A model generated the notes under the pieces. The model was not told the DNA's origin, ran no database searches, and was given only the letters and a program-made list of their open reading frames with translations. A program made the translations under genes and the position numbers. Source: Clostridia bacterium (lineage in GTDB: Bacteria; Bacillota; Peptococcia; DRI-13; UBA5745). From it: a DNA stretch of 64,000 nt. The stretch spans positions 1 to 64,000 of the forward strand of contig JAHDPO010000007.1 in NCBI GenBank assembly GCA_018434325.1, read 5' to 3'. Of the stretch, positions 1-7,681 are shown piece after piece (position 1 is the stretch's first letter; every line of letters starts with the position of its first letter).

Positions 1-1
1 G

Positions 2-1567
2 TCGGTGTCAAGTTGTTGTAGGAGAAAAAATAAATTAGGCTGGAAAATGAGGTGGGGATGGAATTAGTTCTGTCATCAAAGAGTAGTCAGCGTGAAAAAG
101 AATAGACGGCAGAAAAAGCAGGCGTCTTTTTGCCCAGACTGATCGCTGTCAATGCGCCTATCGCATCCGGCTCTACCAGGCCCAAGATGTGTTTCGGTGG
201 AAAAGCTTTCTTCGCTTTTGCCGCAGACTTCTCCAGCACAAGCCCCTTTATGGGCGGTGTTTCCTTCTTTTTTTCCAACTCTCCTTTGGCAGCAAGGATT
301 GGGGCTAGGCAAATCAACGTTTTCTTGCTCCAGGCAAGGGGACGGCTGGACAGCCGGCTGGATAAAATATGACTCACATGGGGCTCGGTACAACCCCCGT
401 TGTTAGCCTCTTGCTCCTGTCGGCATATGGCGATTGCTTCCCGGTGGTTATGCAAATAGTTTGCCGCTTCCCGGATCTTCTTTTCTCGTTGCGGGCTTTC
501 CTTACACAGGCTTTCCGTAATGTCCCGGAAGCATTCCTCGTTTCCTTGGGCCAGACTGCTGCGCAAGGCTCCCTCCACGCTCTGGCGCAGACTTCCCTGA
601 TCAAGGCCGGCACACATCTTTTTGATCTCTTTGTTCTTGTGGTATTTATCCAACACAAACCGGCAGTTGGGCAGCCATTCCAAACCGGTTTTGATCCAGT
701 TGGCGCCATCACCATGCAGATAAATCGCCGTGTCCTCCAACTCGTAACGGCTCTCGATGACACTAAGCACTTTCTCCCATAACTCATCCCCGCTCAACCC
801 ATATTCGCTCAGATGAAATACTTCCCGGCAATACCGCCGTTTCCCCTTGTGCCCAATGCCTTCGTAAATACTGATCAGGGGAAGGATGCTGTTTTTTCCG
901 CCTCGCATCGTTACATGATCTTCATCGGCGTCAATATGCAGCGTCTCTACTCTGCGTTTCTCCTGAGGTATTGCTTCTTTCGCCTGACAGTTTCTCAATT
1001 GATTCATTACCGTCTGACGGCTGACTTTACCTTCCCCAACGTAGAAGCTGCTTTTCTCATACGACATTGCCGCTGCCCCGCCAGCCAAGGCTAAGCCCAG
1101 GCTGCTGCTGATCCGCATCCCCTTTTCAATCCCCAGGATTTCATCCACCGGATAGCGGTAACGCTGCTTTTGTTTATCCCAATAGTAATCCCGCTGAAAA
1201 CAGACTTCGCCTAACTGGGTCAGCAACCGCCTCTCCTCTCGTTTTCGCTCAATGACCAAGCCTGCTTTTCGCCGCCCCTGACGATCCTCTTCCAGATTCA
1301 CCGACACTTGCTGGATATAGGCTTGCAGCATATCCACCGCAAACTCTTTTGCCGCTTGAGACAATTGGTTTTCTGCTTCTGGCAGTGTTACCCTATCGCT
1401 TTGGAAAAACCTAAAAATTTTCTGCTGGAATTGCTCCATGATTTCCTGTACAATGGTTCTCACAAGGGGCAGCCTCCTTTGGTGTTTTAATGGTTTTGGC
1501 GACTTTATTAAACCACATTTTGCTGCCTCTTGTTTATTTTTTTTATCCTACATTTATTTTACACCGA
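2..1567 (-). mobile_element. Complete ISLre2-family insertion sequence
   Basis: The single transposase gene (87-1463, minus) is bracketed by imperfect terminal inverted repeats. The left end at about 2-34 and the reverse complement of the right end at about 1535-1567 both begin TCGGTGT and share a second block TGTAGGA followed by an A-run. That gives an element of about 1566 bp. The left flank is outside the window, so the target duplication cannot be read. The element looks intact and recently active: the ends are recognisable and the reading frame is open. Confidence 0.85.
87..1463 (-). CDS. ISLre2-family transposase (UPF0236)
   Basis: A 458-residue transposase that would mobilise the surrounding IS. 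The C-terminal signature EPHVSHILSSRLSSRPLAWS (about residues 362-381) is typical of ISLre2/UPF0236 proteins, as is the acidic core with HIDADEDHV (about 177-185) and YLHGDGANWI (about 248-257). The start is GTG, with AAAGGAGG nine bases upstream. The length matches the family (about 450-470 residues). No frameshift or internal stop is present. Confidence 0.88.
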   Translation of the reverse strand: MRTIVQEIMEQFQQKIFRFFQSDRVTLPEAENQLSQAAKEFAVDMLQAYIQQVSVNLEEDRQGRRKAGLVIERKREERRLLTQLGEVCFQRDYYWDKQKQRYRYPVDEILGIEKGMRISSSLGLALAGGAAAMSYEKSSFYVGEGKVSRQTVMNQLRNCQAKEAIPQEKRRVETLHIDADEDHVTMRGGKNSILPLISIYEGIGHKGKRRYCREVFHLSEYGLSGDELWEKVLSVIESRYELEDTAIYLHGDGANWIKTGLEWLPNCRFVLDKYHKNKEIKKMCAGLDQGSLRQSVEGALRSSLAQGNEECFRDITESLCKESPQREKKIREAANYLHNHREAIAICRQEQEANNGGCTEPHVSHILSSRLSSRPLAWSKKTLICLAPILAAKGELEKKKETPPIKGLVLEKSAAKAKKAFPPKHILGLVEPDAIGALTAISLGKKTPAFSAVYSFSR

Positions 1568-1609
1568 GCGATTGTTCCCGTTCCTGTCGTATATCGGCCC
1601 TCGCTTCAA

Positions 1610-1659
1610 TTGACATTTGTCCGCAAAACGCTAAACTATAGTTAGCTATATCTAACTAT
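1610..1659 (+). promoter_or_regulatory. Promoter and inverted repeat ahead of the LysR stub
   Basis: TTGACA at 1610-1615 and TAAACT at 1632-1637 are separated by 16 bp. Directly downstream is the perfect inverted repeat ATAGTTAG-N6-CTAACTAT (1638-1659). This could be an autoregulatory operator of the LysR gene now reduced to a stub. The function is inferred from position only. Confidence 0.5.
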
Positions 1660-1678
1660 TCTGCGGAGGTATTACCTG

Positions 1679-1786
1679 ATGGAATTTCGTCAACTGGAAT
1701 TTTTCGTGGTGGCCTGCCACCATGGCAGCTTAAACAAAGCCGCCGAGTGTCTCTACACCTCGCAGCCCAATGTCAGCACACTTTAA
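1679..1786 (+). pseudogene. LysR-type regulator, N-terminal stub
   Basis: The frame opens at ATG 1679 behind a good GCGGAGG site and reads the first 35 residues of a LysR helix-turn-helix (MEFRQLEFFVV, LNKAAE, SQPNVS). It then runs into a dispersed repeat that supplies TAA at 1784-1786. The normal protein is about 300 residues, so the effector domain and most of the recognition helix are gone. No remainder of the gene was found nearby. The conserved start, ribosome site and promoter suggest the truncation is fairly recent. Confidence 0.8.
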
Positions 1787-1860
1787 ACTTGCAATTTTGC
1801 TTAAAAAGGCTGAAGCCTGAGCGAATTTTCAGTGGCCTTGAGAAAACTTGCAATTTTGCA
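1778..1860 (+). repeat. Dispersed repeat, single-sided copy
   Basis: An arm containing ACTTTAAACTTGCAATTTTG (arm 1778-1800) is followed by TTTTCAGTGGCCT (1826-1838) and a second AACTTGCAATTTTGCA (1845-1860). The first arm recurs as inverted pairs near 15.0 and 37.4 kb. The outer blocks recur on the opposite strand at 37333-37368. Only one side is present here, and it truncates the LysR gene. Repeated short motifs at an end resemble multi-repeat IS termini, but no transposase is attached. Confidence 0.7.
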
Positions 1861-1876
1861 CTCGCTCAAATTTCTC

Positions 1877-1906
1877 TTGACAGCAATTAGTTTAGAAACT
1901 AAACTA
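1877..1906 (+). promoter_or_regulatory. Promoter with palindromic operator for the marR-MBL operon
   Basis: TTGACA (1877-1882) and TAAACT (1900-1905) are spaced by 17 bp. The perfect palindrome TAGTTTAGAAACTAAACTA (1888-1906; 8-bp arms, 3-bp centre) covers the spacer and the -10 box. MarR proteins bind palindromes of this size and usually repress their own operon, so autorepression is the likely mechanism. The ATG at 1912 is only 6 bases past the -10, so the transcript should be leaderless or nearly so. Confidence 0.7.
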
Positions 1907-1911
1907 TATCT

Positions 1912-2361
1912 ATGAATAAAGAAGTGCATAATGGCAGCCGTAATCTGGGCCGTCTGTTTATCCAATTGCAGCGCCTGGAAAAAAATCCTCGGTGCTTTGG
2001 CGAAGCCGGCCCTCTTACCCCCAGCGAAATTCATACCATCGACGCCATTGGCTGCGGCGAAGCCATCCTGATGAGCGAGCTGGCCAATCGTTTATCCATA
2101 ACGAAGGGTGCCGTCACCCAAATGGTCAAGCGTTTAGAAAGTCGCCAGCTTGTTCAGCGCACTGCCCATCCTGAAGATTCCCGGGCGGCTTTGCTTTCCC
2201 TTACGCCAAAAGGGATCAGCGCTTACTATGCCCATTGGCAAGCTCATCTTCATTTCTACGACCAGTTAAAAGCCAAGCTAAGCCAGGAGGAAATTGAGAT
2301 ATTTGAGACAGCCATCGAAAAGCTGAATGAGTTGTTAAGGAGGACAGAAAATGAAAGTTAA
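1912..2361 (+). CDS. MarR-family transcriptional regulator
   Basis: A 149-residue winged-helix protein. The HTH reads MSELANRLSITKGAVTQMVK (about residues 54-73), followed by the wing motif RTAHPEDSRAALLSLTPKG (about 83-101), which is diagnostic for MarR. It overlaps the metallo-beta-lactamase gene by 11 bases, so the two are co-translated. It probably represses this operon through the palindrome that overlaps its promoter. The ligand is unknown. No Shine-Dalgarno sequence is visible, which fits a leaderless message. Confidence 0.88.
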   Translation: MNKEVHNGSRNLGRLFIQLQRLEKNPRCFGEAGPLTPSEIHTIDAIGCGEAILMSELANRLSITKGAVTQMVKRLESRQLVQRTAHPEDSRAALLSLTPKGISAYYAHWQAHLHFYDQLKAKLSQEEIEIFETAIEKLNELLRRTENES

Positions 2362-3190
2362 AGCCACGGTATTATGCGAAAACTGCGTCTACAGCAATAT
2401 AGGAGCCATGGCCGAACACGGCTGGTCGGTGTTTTTGGAGACAGCTCAGGGAAACTACCTCTTTGATACGGGGCAAGGTCTGGCGTTAATTAATAATGCC
2501 CACTACTTCAAAAAGGATTTGTCCGCCATCAATGGCATCATTCTCAGCCATCATCACATCGACCACACGGGGGGCTTGCTCAGCGCCGTTAACGCTGCCG
2601 GGCCGGGGCCGGTGAAGGTATACAGCCATCCCCATTTATTTAAAGAAAGCTACATGATCCGGGGCGGCAAAGTTAAATATATCGGCATTCCCTTTAATCA
2701 GCCCGCTTTAGAGTCCCAAGGGGCCAGCTTCGTTTACAATAGGGAATTCAGCGAAATTGCCCCCGGCATGTATCTCACCGGCGAGGTGCCTCGAAAAAAT
2801 GATTTCGAAGTGGGGGATTTGGATCAGGTAATACCATCAGGAGGTGGTTACATCCAGGACCCGCTGCCTGACGATCAGTCGCTCATCATTAAAACGGATA
2901 AAGGGCTTTTTGTGGTGCTGGGCTGCTCCCACGCCGGCATCATTAATATCCTTGATTATGCCAAAGAAAAGACCGGAGAAGAACGCATCCATACGGTCAT
3001 CGGCGGCACCCACCTGGGGCCTGCCTCCCAGGAGCAAAGAGAAAAGAGCATTGAAGCCCTGAAAGGCTTTCATATTGAGAAGCTGGGCGTTTCCCACTGC
3101 ACGGGAGATATAGCAGCCATGAGACTGGCTCAGGAATTCAAAGAAAAATTCTTCTTCTGCCATGTGGGCACCGTAGTGGAAGGAGAATAG
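2351..3190 (+). CDS. Metallo-beta-lactamase-fold hydrolase (COG1237-like)
   Basis: A 279-residue metallohydrolase. The zinc motif SHHHIDHTGG (about residues 66-75) gives HxHxDH. Further ligands are expected in GCSHAG (191-196), GGTH (218-221) and SHCTG (248-252). This pattern matches the MBL subgroup related to ribofuranosylaminobenzene-phosphate synthase, whose bacterial members have no settled substrate. It starts inside the marR gene behind AAGGAGGAC. The pairing with MarR suggests a role against a small-molecule or thiol stress, which is inference. Confidence 0.82.
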   Translation: MKVKATVLCENCVYSNIGAMAEHGWSVFLETAQGNYLFDTGQGLALINNAHYFKKDLSAINGIILSHHHIDHTGGLLSAVNAAGPGPVKVYSHPHLFKESYMIRGGKVKYIGIPFNQPALESQGASFVYNREFSEIAPGMYLTGEVPRKNDFEVGDLDQVIPSGGGYIQDPLPDDQSLIIKTDKGLFVVLGCSHAGIINILDYAKEKTGEERIHTVIGGTHLGPASQEQREKSIEALKGFHIEKLGVSHCTGDIAAMRLAQEFKEKFFFCHVGTVVEGE

Positions 3191-3231
3191 AAAACTTCAT
3201 TCAGCCAGGCTTAGCCAGGCCACAGCTTTAC

Positions 3232-3270
3232 ACAAAAACGGAGCGCATTCTGTATGCACTCCGTTTTGTT
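3232..3270. terminator. Bidirectional terminator
   Basis: A long, nearly perfect hairpin (ACGGAGCGCAT / ATGCACTCCGT) has an A-run on its left and a T-run on its right. It can stop the MBL operon from the left and any transcript from the right. Confidence 0.75.
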
Positions 3271-3318
3271 ATCGTGTTAAAATATAACTTGCCCCCTCTG
3301 CAGCACTAGACCCTTGGA

Positions 3319-3660
3319 TTAGAGCTGACCAAAGAGCTTGGGCAGAAACAGAGAAATTTGCGGAAACATCACCAACAGCAATTGAGCAATCAATAAGGCG
3401 CAAACAGGCCCCAGGATGGCCTTGGTCAGATCTTTGACATGGATGCCGGTCAGCGCCGCCGCTGTGTAGAGATTTGTCCCAACGGGAGGCGTGACAAAGC
3501 CGATAGCCAGGTTTGCCACCATAATTACGCCAAAATGCACCGGGCTTATGCCAATCCCTTCGATGATCGGCAGCAAAATAGGCGCCAAAATCACAATGGC
3601 GGCCAAGGTTTCCATCAGCATGCCAACAATGAGCAGCAGAATATTAATCATCGAAAAACC
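3319..3660 (-). pseudogene. TRAP transporter large permease DctM, C-terminal fragment
   Basis: Roughly the last 115 residues of a DctM protein: NILLLIVGMLMETLAAIVIL, ILLPIIEGIGISPVHFG and NLAIGFVTPPVGTNLY are typical of the last membrane segments. A normal DctM has about 425 residues, so about three quarters is missing. Homology stops near 3660, where the opposite strand begins to encode a phosphate butyryltransferase fragment. No start codon or ribosome site fits, so this is a remnant. Confidence 0.8.
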
Positions 3661-3667
3661 CGATAAG

Positions 3668-4171
3668 GCAGGGCTTTTGCTGATTACCGATTGCGCCATC
3701 AACATCGACCCGGATTTAACGGCCAAAAAGCAGATCATCGAAAATGCAGTTGCGTTAGCCCGCGGCCTCGGCTATCAGCAGCCTCATGTAGCTTGTATCG
3801 CAGCCCTGGAAACGGTGAATCCCGGGATGCAGGACACCTTAGACGCCGCTGTGCTCAGCAAAATGGCCCAGCGGGGCCAGATCGCCGGTTGTATCGTCGA
3901 CGGCCCTTTTGCCCTGGATAATGCTCTTTCCTTGGAATCGGCAAAGCACAAGGGTTTAGATTCTCCGATGGCCGGCAATGCCGATATCCTGCTGATGTCT
4001 GATATCCGCATGGGCAATGTGCTGCATAAAGCCATAACCTATATTGCCAAAAAGCCTCTGGCTACAGCCATCATGGGGGCCAGGCAGCCGGTGATCATGA
4101 CCTCCCGCTCTGATTCCCCTCAGGACAAGCTGCTTTCGCTGGCTCTGGGTTGTTTGCTGTGTAAAGATTAA
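3668..4171 (+). pseudogene. Phosphate butyryltransferase (Ptb), C-terminal fragment
   Basis: About 165 residues of the C-terminal half of a phosphate acyltransferase. Recognisable motifs are LLITDCAINIDPDL, QIIENAVALARGLG, DAAVLSKMAQRGQI, CIVDGPFALDNA and AGNADILLMSDI. The full enzyme has about 300 residues and converts butyryl-CoA to butyryl phosphate. The N-terminal half is absent: the frame runs back into the antisense of the DctM fragment. Expression is unlikely. Confidence 0.8.
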
Positions 4172-4236
4172 AAATAGCGAAGAATAAAAGCTGGTTTCCC
4201 GACTGGATGCACAAAAATTTTACCGGGCACAAATTT

Positions 4237-4268
4237 TACTGGGGCAGAAAGATTTTTCTGCCCCAGTA
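4237..4268 (+). other. Perfect 14-bp hairpin upstream of the HD gene
   Basis: TACTGGGGCAGAAA pairs fully with TTTCTGCCCCAGTA around a GATT loop. No strong T-run follows on either strand, so it is not a textbook terminator. It could be a leader structure of the HD gene (start 4302) or a leftover mobile-element end. Confidence 0.55.
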
Positions 4269-4301
4269 TATGTTCCGGCAATATTTTGGAATAATACAGC
4301 T

Positions 4302-4961
4302 ATGCTTACCTTCGAACAGATTAAAAACGACGCCTGCCTCAACACTTATATCCGTATGGCCGACCAATCCCTGGTGGCTTTGGGCTATACGGAGCATAGC
4401 TTTGCCCATGTGGCCAAAGTAGCGGATACCGCCAAATACATTCTGGAAACTATGGGTTTCCCGGAGCGTGATGTGGAGCTGGCCCGGATTGCCGGCTATC
4501 TCCACGACATCGGCAATCTGGTAAACCGGGTGGATCATGCCCAAAGCGGCGCCTTGATGGCCTTTCATATCCTGAATAACATGAATGCCGACGCTGAAGA
4601 TATCGCTCTCATCGTTTCGGCCATCGGCAATCACGACGAGGGTACGGCGGTAGTGGTAAACCCTATTGCCGCCGCTTTGATCCTGGCCGATAAAACCGAC
4701 GTGCGGCGCAGCCGGGTACGCAACGCCAACTGTACTGTCACCGATATCCACGACCGGGTAAACTACTCGGTAATCAACTCGGAAATCACCATCGACAGGG
4801 AGCGCACTTATATCCAGCTGCAGCTGATCATCGAAAGCCAGTACAGCTCCGTCATGGATTACTTTGAAATATTTTTGGTCCGGATGATTCTTTGCCGGAA
4901 AGCGGCGGAAGCCCTGGGGCTGCAATTTAAGCTGATCATCAACGACCAGGCTCTGTTATAA
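4302..4961 (+). CDS. HD-domain phosphohydrolase
   Basis: A 219-residue protein with an HD metal-dependent hydrolase domain: H32/H36 in EHSFAHV, LHDIGN with H68-D69, and a later IGNHDEG segment (about 107-113) with ADKTD (about 130-134). These residues bind metal in HD phosphohydrolases, which act on nucleotides or cyclic dinucleotides; the substrate cannot be told. The ribosome site is weak. It stands alone between a ptb remnant and a convergent Nudix gene. Confidence 0.8.
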   Translation: MLTFEQIKNDACLNTYIRMADQSLVALGYTEHSFAHVAKVADTAKYILETMGFPERDVELARIAGYLHDIGNLVNRVDHAQSGALMAFHILNNMNADAEDIALIVSAIGNHDEGTAVVVNPIAAALILADKTDVRRSRVRNANCTVTDIHDRVNYSVINSEITIDRERTYIQLQLIIESQYSSVMDYFEIFLVRMILCRKAAEALGLQFKLIINDQALL

Positions 4962-5006
4962 CCCCTTTTGGCCAGGAATTCTCTAAACGGCGCGCTCCGC
5001 CGGCAG

Positions 5007-5030
5007 CAAAAAGCCGGGCTTTCGCCCGGC
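5007..5030 (-). terminator. Terminator of the Nudix gene
   Basis: The hairpin GCCGGGC-TTTC-GCCCGGC is followed on the minus strand by TTTTTGC, about 40 bases after the Nudix stop codon. Confidence 0.7.
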
Positions 5031-5067
5031 ATAAAACTGACCAAATCTATTCATTTCCCTGCCTGAG

Positions 5068-5487
5068 CTATTCCTTTTGAAAGGCCAGATATTTTTCGTA
5101 AGCCAAACGCACCAAAGCCTGGTCCTGACTGTAAGTGATCCTGTCCGCAGCCTCGCTGGTGGGATAAAAACCGCCGTCCTGGAAGCCCTCTTCTTTATTG
5201 ATCGTGTAATCTTCGCCCTCAGCCTGCATGATGAACCAGTCGATCTTATTGCTGATGGGAGCCCGGCGGGAAATAGAAAAGAATTCATAACGGGTCTCCC
5301 CGGCCGGCGCTACGATTTTTGCCTTGATGCCAGCTTCGTGCTCCACCCTATTGAGTGCCACCTCGCTGGCTAATTCGCCGTCTCTGATGACGCCTTTAGG
5401 CAACACCCATTCACCTTTATCATTACGCAATAAAAATACCTTGTTATCGGCAAATACAACGCCACCGGCACAGTTTCTTTGTCGCAT
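5068..5487 (-). CDS. Nudix-domain protein with degenerate Nudix box
   Basis: A 139-residue Nudix-fold protein (RNCAGGVVF, EWVLPKG, then GVIRDGELASEVALNRVEHE). The canonical box is GX5EX7REUXEEXGU. Here the REUXEE part reads NRVEHE, so two of the usual acidic metal ligands are replaced (by Arg and His). Catalysis may be altered or lost, and it may act as a sensor. The start at 5487 (MRQRNC) is chosen because GGGAGG lies just upstream; a longer frame to 5523 would start ahead of that site. Confidence 0.8.
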   Translation of the reverse strand: MRQRNCAGGVVFADNKVFLLRNDKGEWVLPKGVIRDGELASEVALNRVEHEAGIKAKIVAPAGETRYEFFSISRRAPISNKIDWFIMQAEGEDYTINKEEGFQDGGFYPTSEAADRITYSQDQALVRLAYEKYLAFQKE

Positions 5488-5566
5488 GGTACATTCCTCC
5501 CTCACCATAATTGTTATTATCATTTTCTACATGGAAAGCAGTTCTCCTGCCGACGAAAAAAAATGT

Positions 5567-6652
5567 CTAAACATTAAATCGAAAATTGATAATATCGCCG
5601 TCAATCACCGTATATTCTTTGCCTTCCAAACGAAAGAGCCCTTTTTCTTTGACTTTCGTCATGGAACCTAAATCTTTAATATCCTCAAACTTGACAACCT
5701 CCGCCCGAATGAAGCCCCGCTCTATATCGGAATGGATCTTTCCTGCCGCCGCCCTGGCGTTGGTGCCTTCTTCAATCGTCCAGGCTCTGACCTCATCCTC
5801 GCCGGCCGTCAAAAAGGAAATCAGGCCCAGAAGTCCGTATACCGCCCGGGCCAGCACCGCAATACCCGGCTCTTCAAGCCCCAAATCCTCCATAAACATT
5901 ATTTTGTCCTCTTCCGGCAGGCGGCTGATCTCCAGCTCCATTTCACCGCACAGCTCCAGCAAAGGAATGTTTAATTGGGAGCATAATGAACGCACAGCTT
6001 CTTTATTAGGATAGTCTTTCTTTTTAAACTGACTTTCATCCAGGTTTACCACAGCTAAACGAGGCTTTTCTGTCAAAAAAGCGTAATTGCGTATAGCAAT
6101 CCTTTCCTCTTCGGAAAGCTCCATTTCCCGCATGGTGCCGCCGCCTTCCAGCCAGGCGAAGCAACGCTCCAATCTCTCTAATTCATCGGCGTTTTCTTTC
6201 GTCATTTTCTTGCCCGTTTTAATGCGGTCTATCCGCTTTTCCACCAGCTCCAGATCGGCAAAAAGCATCTCCGTTTCTACGGCTTCCAGATCCCGGGCCG
6301 GATCAATGGCTCCCTGCTCATGGATTACCGAGTCGGATTCGAAAGCCCGCAGCACATGAATCAAAGCATCGCATGGCCTTACGTCATTTAAAAATTTGGC
6401 GGCGCCGGACTTCTGGCCTTCGCCGGTGGCAGAAAAACCGGCCACATCCGTCAGCTCAATCTGAGCGTGGGTGATTTTCTTCGGTTTGAACATCTGCGAC
6501 AAAAAGTCTATCCGGCTATCGGGAACGAGGCCCACGCCCGTATTGGCGGCGCTTTTGCCGGCGGCAGCCTGGCTGCCCTCTTCCCGTCCCGTAAGTAAAT
6601 TAAAAATTGTGGTTTTGCCTGTCTGGTTTAATCCGACCAGTCCAATTTTCAT
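5567..6652 (-). CDS. ychF: YchF/OBG-family GTPase-like ATPase
   Basis: A 361-residue P-loop NTPase of the OBG group. The Walker A GLNQTGKTT (about residues 7-15) differs from the canonical YchF GLPNVGKST. DVAGF (about 69-73) is the switch II region. VNLDE replaces the guanine-binding NKxD, as in YchF proteins that prefer ATP. A C-terminal TGS-like end (GKEYTVIDGDIINFRFNV) is present. YchF proteins bind ribosomes and act in stress and translation control. The altered P-loop suggests the divergent YchF-like paralogue found in some Clostridia. Length is normal. Confidence 0.82.
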   Translation of the reverse strand: MKIGLVGLNQTGKTTIFNLLTGREEGSQAAAGKSAANTGVGLVPDSRIDFLSQMFKPKKITHAQIELTDVAGFSATGEGQKSGAAKFLNDVRPCDALIHVLRAFESDSVIHEQGAIDPARDLEAVETEMLFADLELVEKRIDRIKTGKKMTKENADELERLERCFAWLEGGGTMREMELSEEERIAIRNYAFLTEKPRLAVVNLDESQFKKKDYPNKEAVRSLCSQLNIPLLELCGEMELEISRLPEEDKIMFMEDLGLEEPGIAVLARAVYGLLGLISFLTAGEDEVRAWTIEEGTNARAAAGKIHSDIERGFIRAEVVKFEDIKDLGSMTKVKEKGLFRLEGKEYTVIDGDIINFRFNV

Positions 6653-6683
6653 GAAGACCCTCCTGATTCAATACAATTATACT

Positions 6684-6815
6684 AATCTGCAATTAAAAAC
6701 CTTTAGTTTTTAATTTGCCGCACAGAGTGCGGCAGTGGGCAAGCCCACATAAATAGCTATAGTGGGCTTTGCCCACGCAGATTGGCATATTTTATTTTAA
6801 TCGCAGAATAGTAGC
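6684..6815. repeat. Nested hairpins and conserved motif upstream of ychF
   Basis: The 312-bp gap 6653-6965 holds no gene. It contains outer arms AATCTGC (6684-6690) / GCAGATT (6777-6783) enclosing AATTAAAAA/TTTTTAATT, GCCGCAC/GTGCGGC (6717-6733), GTGGGC-AA-GCCCAC (6735-6748) and GTGGGC-TTT-GCCCAC (6762-6776). TTTTAATCGCAGAATAGTA follows at 6795-6813. A related motif occurs upstream of glyQ, dapL and a gntR gene. It may be an intergenic repeat or a leader of ychF. Confidence 0.55.
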
Positions 6816-6965
6816 AAGGGTAATCATATCATATATCCGTGGTTTTTTAAATGATTTTCCAAATAACACTTGACGGGGGCCATACCTATGGCTGAGAATA
6901 AGAACGGGACTACACACACTCCTATTTCATCAAAATGGTGTGCACTAAAGATTGGAGGAGAGACG

Positions 6966-7589
6966 ATGAGAGTTTTATTGCTTAACGGCAGCCCCCGGGA
7001 AAAAGGCTGCACTTATACTGCTCTGTCGGAAGTGGCCAAAGCCATTAATAATGAAGGCATCGAAACTACCATATTTCATATCGGCAATAAGGCCGTTCAG
7101 GGCTGCATCGATTGCAGGGCCTGCAAAGACAGCCTGCGATGCATTTTTAATGACGACCACGTCAACGAAGCCATTACGCTACTTACGAAGGCCGACGGCC
7201 TGGTGGTGGGCTCTCCCGTCTATTTTGCCGGCCCTTGCGGCGCTTTGTGCTCTTTTCTCGATAGGATGTTTTACCTCAAAAGCCACCTCTATGCCTACAA
7301 GCCGGCGGCAGCGGTGGTCAATTGCCGCCGGGGCGGCGCCAGCAGCGCTTTCGACCGGTTAAATAAATATTTCACCATCTGCAATATGCCGGTGGTTTCC
7401 TCACAATACTGGAATTCCACTCATGGCACCACCGTAGAGGAGGTTTTGCAGGACCTGGAAGGCTTGCAGACCATGCGCACTCTGGGCCGCAACATGGCCT
7501 GGCTGCTGAAAGGCAAGTCCATCGCCGCCGATGATATCGATTTGCCCAAGCCGGAGGAGCCTCGCCAGAGAACGAATTTCATCCGCTAA
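6966..7589 (+). CDS. Flavodoxin-fold NAD(P)H-dependent FMN reductase / iron-sulfur flavoprotein
   Basis: A 207-residue flavodoxin-like protein. The FMN phosphate loop is NGSPREKGCT (about residues 7-16), and VVGSPVYFAGPCGAL (about 78-92) is the second flavin loop. The segment CIDCRACKDSLRC (about 44-56) is a cysteine cluster as seen in iron-sulfur flavoproteins, so a cluster is possible. The start at 6966 has GGAGGAG upstream; an upstream in-frame extension to 6870 lacks a ribosome site. It probably reduces quinones, metals or small electrophiles. Monocistronic. Confidence 0.82.
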   Translation: MRVLLLNGSPREKGCTYTALSEVAKAINNEGIETTIFHIGNKAVQGCIDCRACKDSLRCIFNDDHVNEAITLLTKADGLVVGSPVYFAGPCGALCSFLDRMFYLKSHLYAYKPAAAVVNCRRGGASSAFDRLNKYFTICNMPVVSSQYWNSTHGTTVEEVLQDLEGLQTMRTLGRNMAWLLKGKSIAADDIDLPKPEEPRQRTNFIR

Positions 7590-7681
7590 CCGGCAGTTGA
7601 TACATTTAAACTGCAATTAACTTATAGCTAATCTACAGCGGCATTTTTTCGCCGCTGCAAAACAAGGAGTAAAGATCAAAC

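Noticed and set aside
3491-4171. 226-residue plus-strand frame as one protein
   Set aside because: Its first 60 residues are antisense of the DctM fragment; only the Ptb part is real homology.
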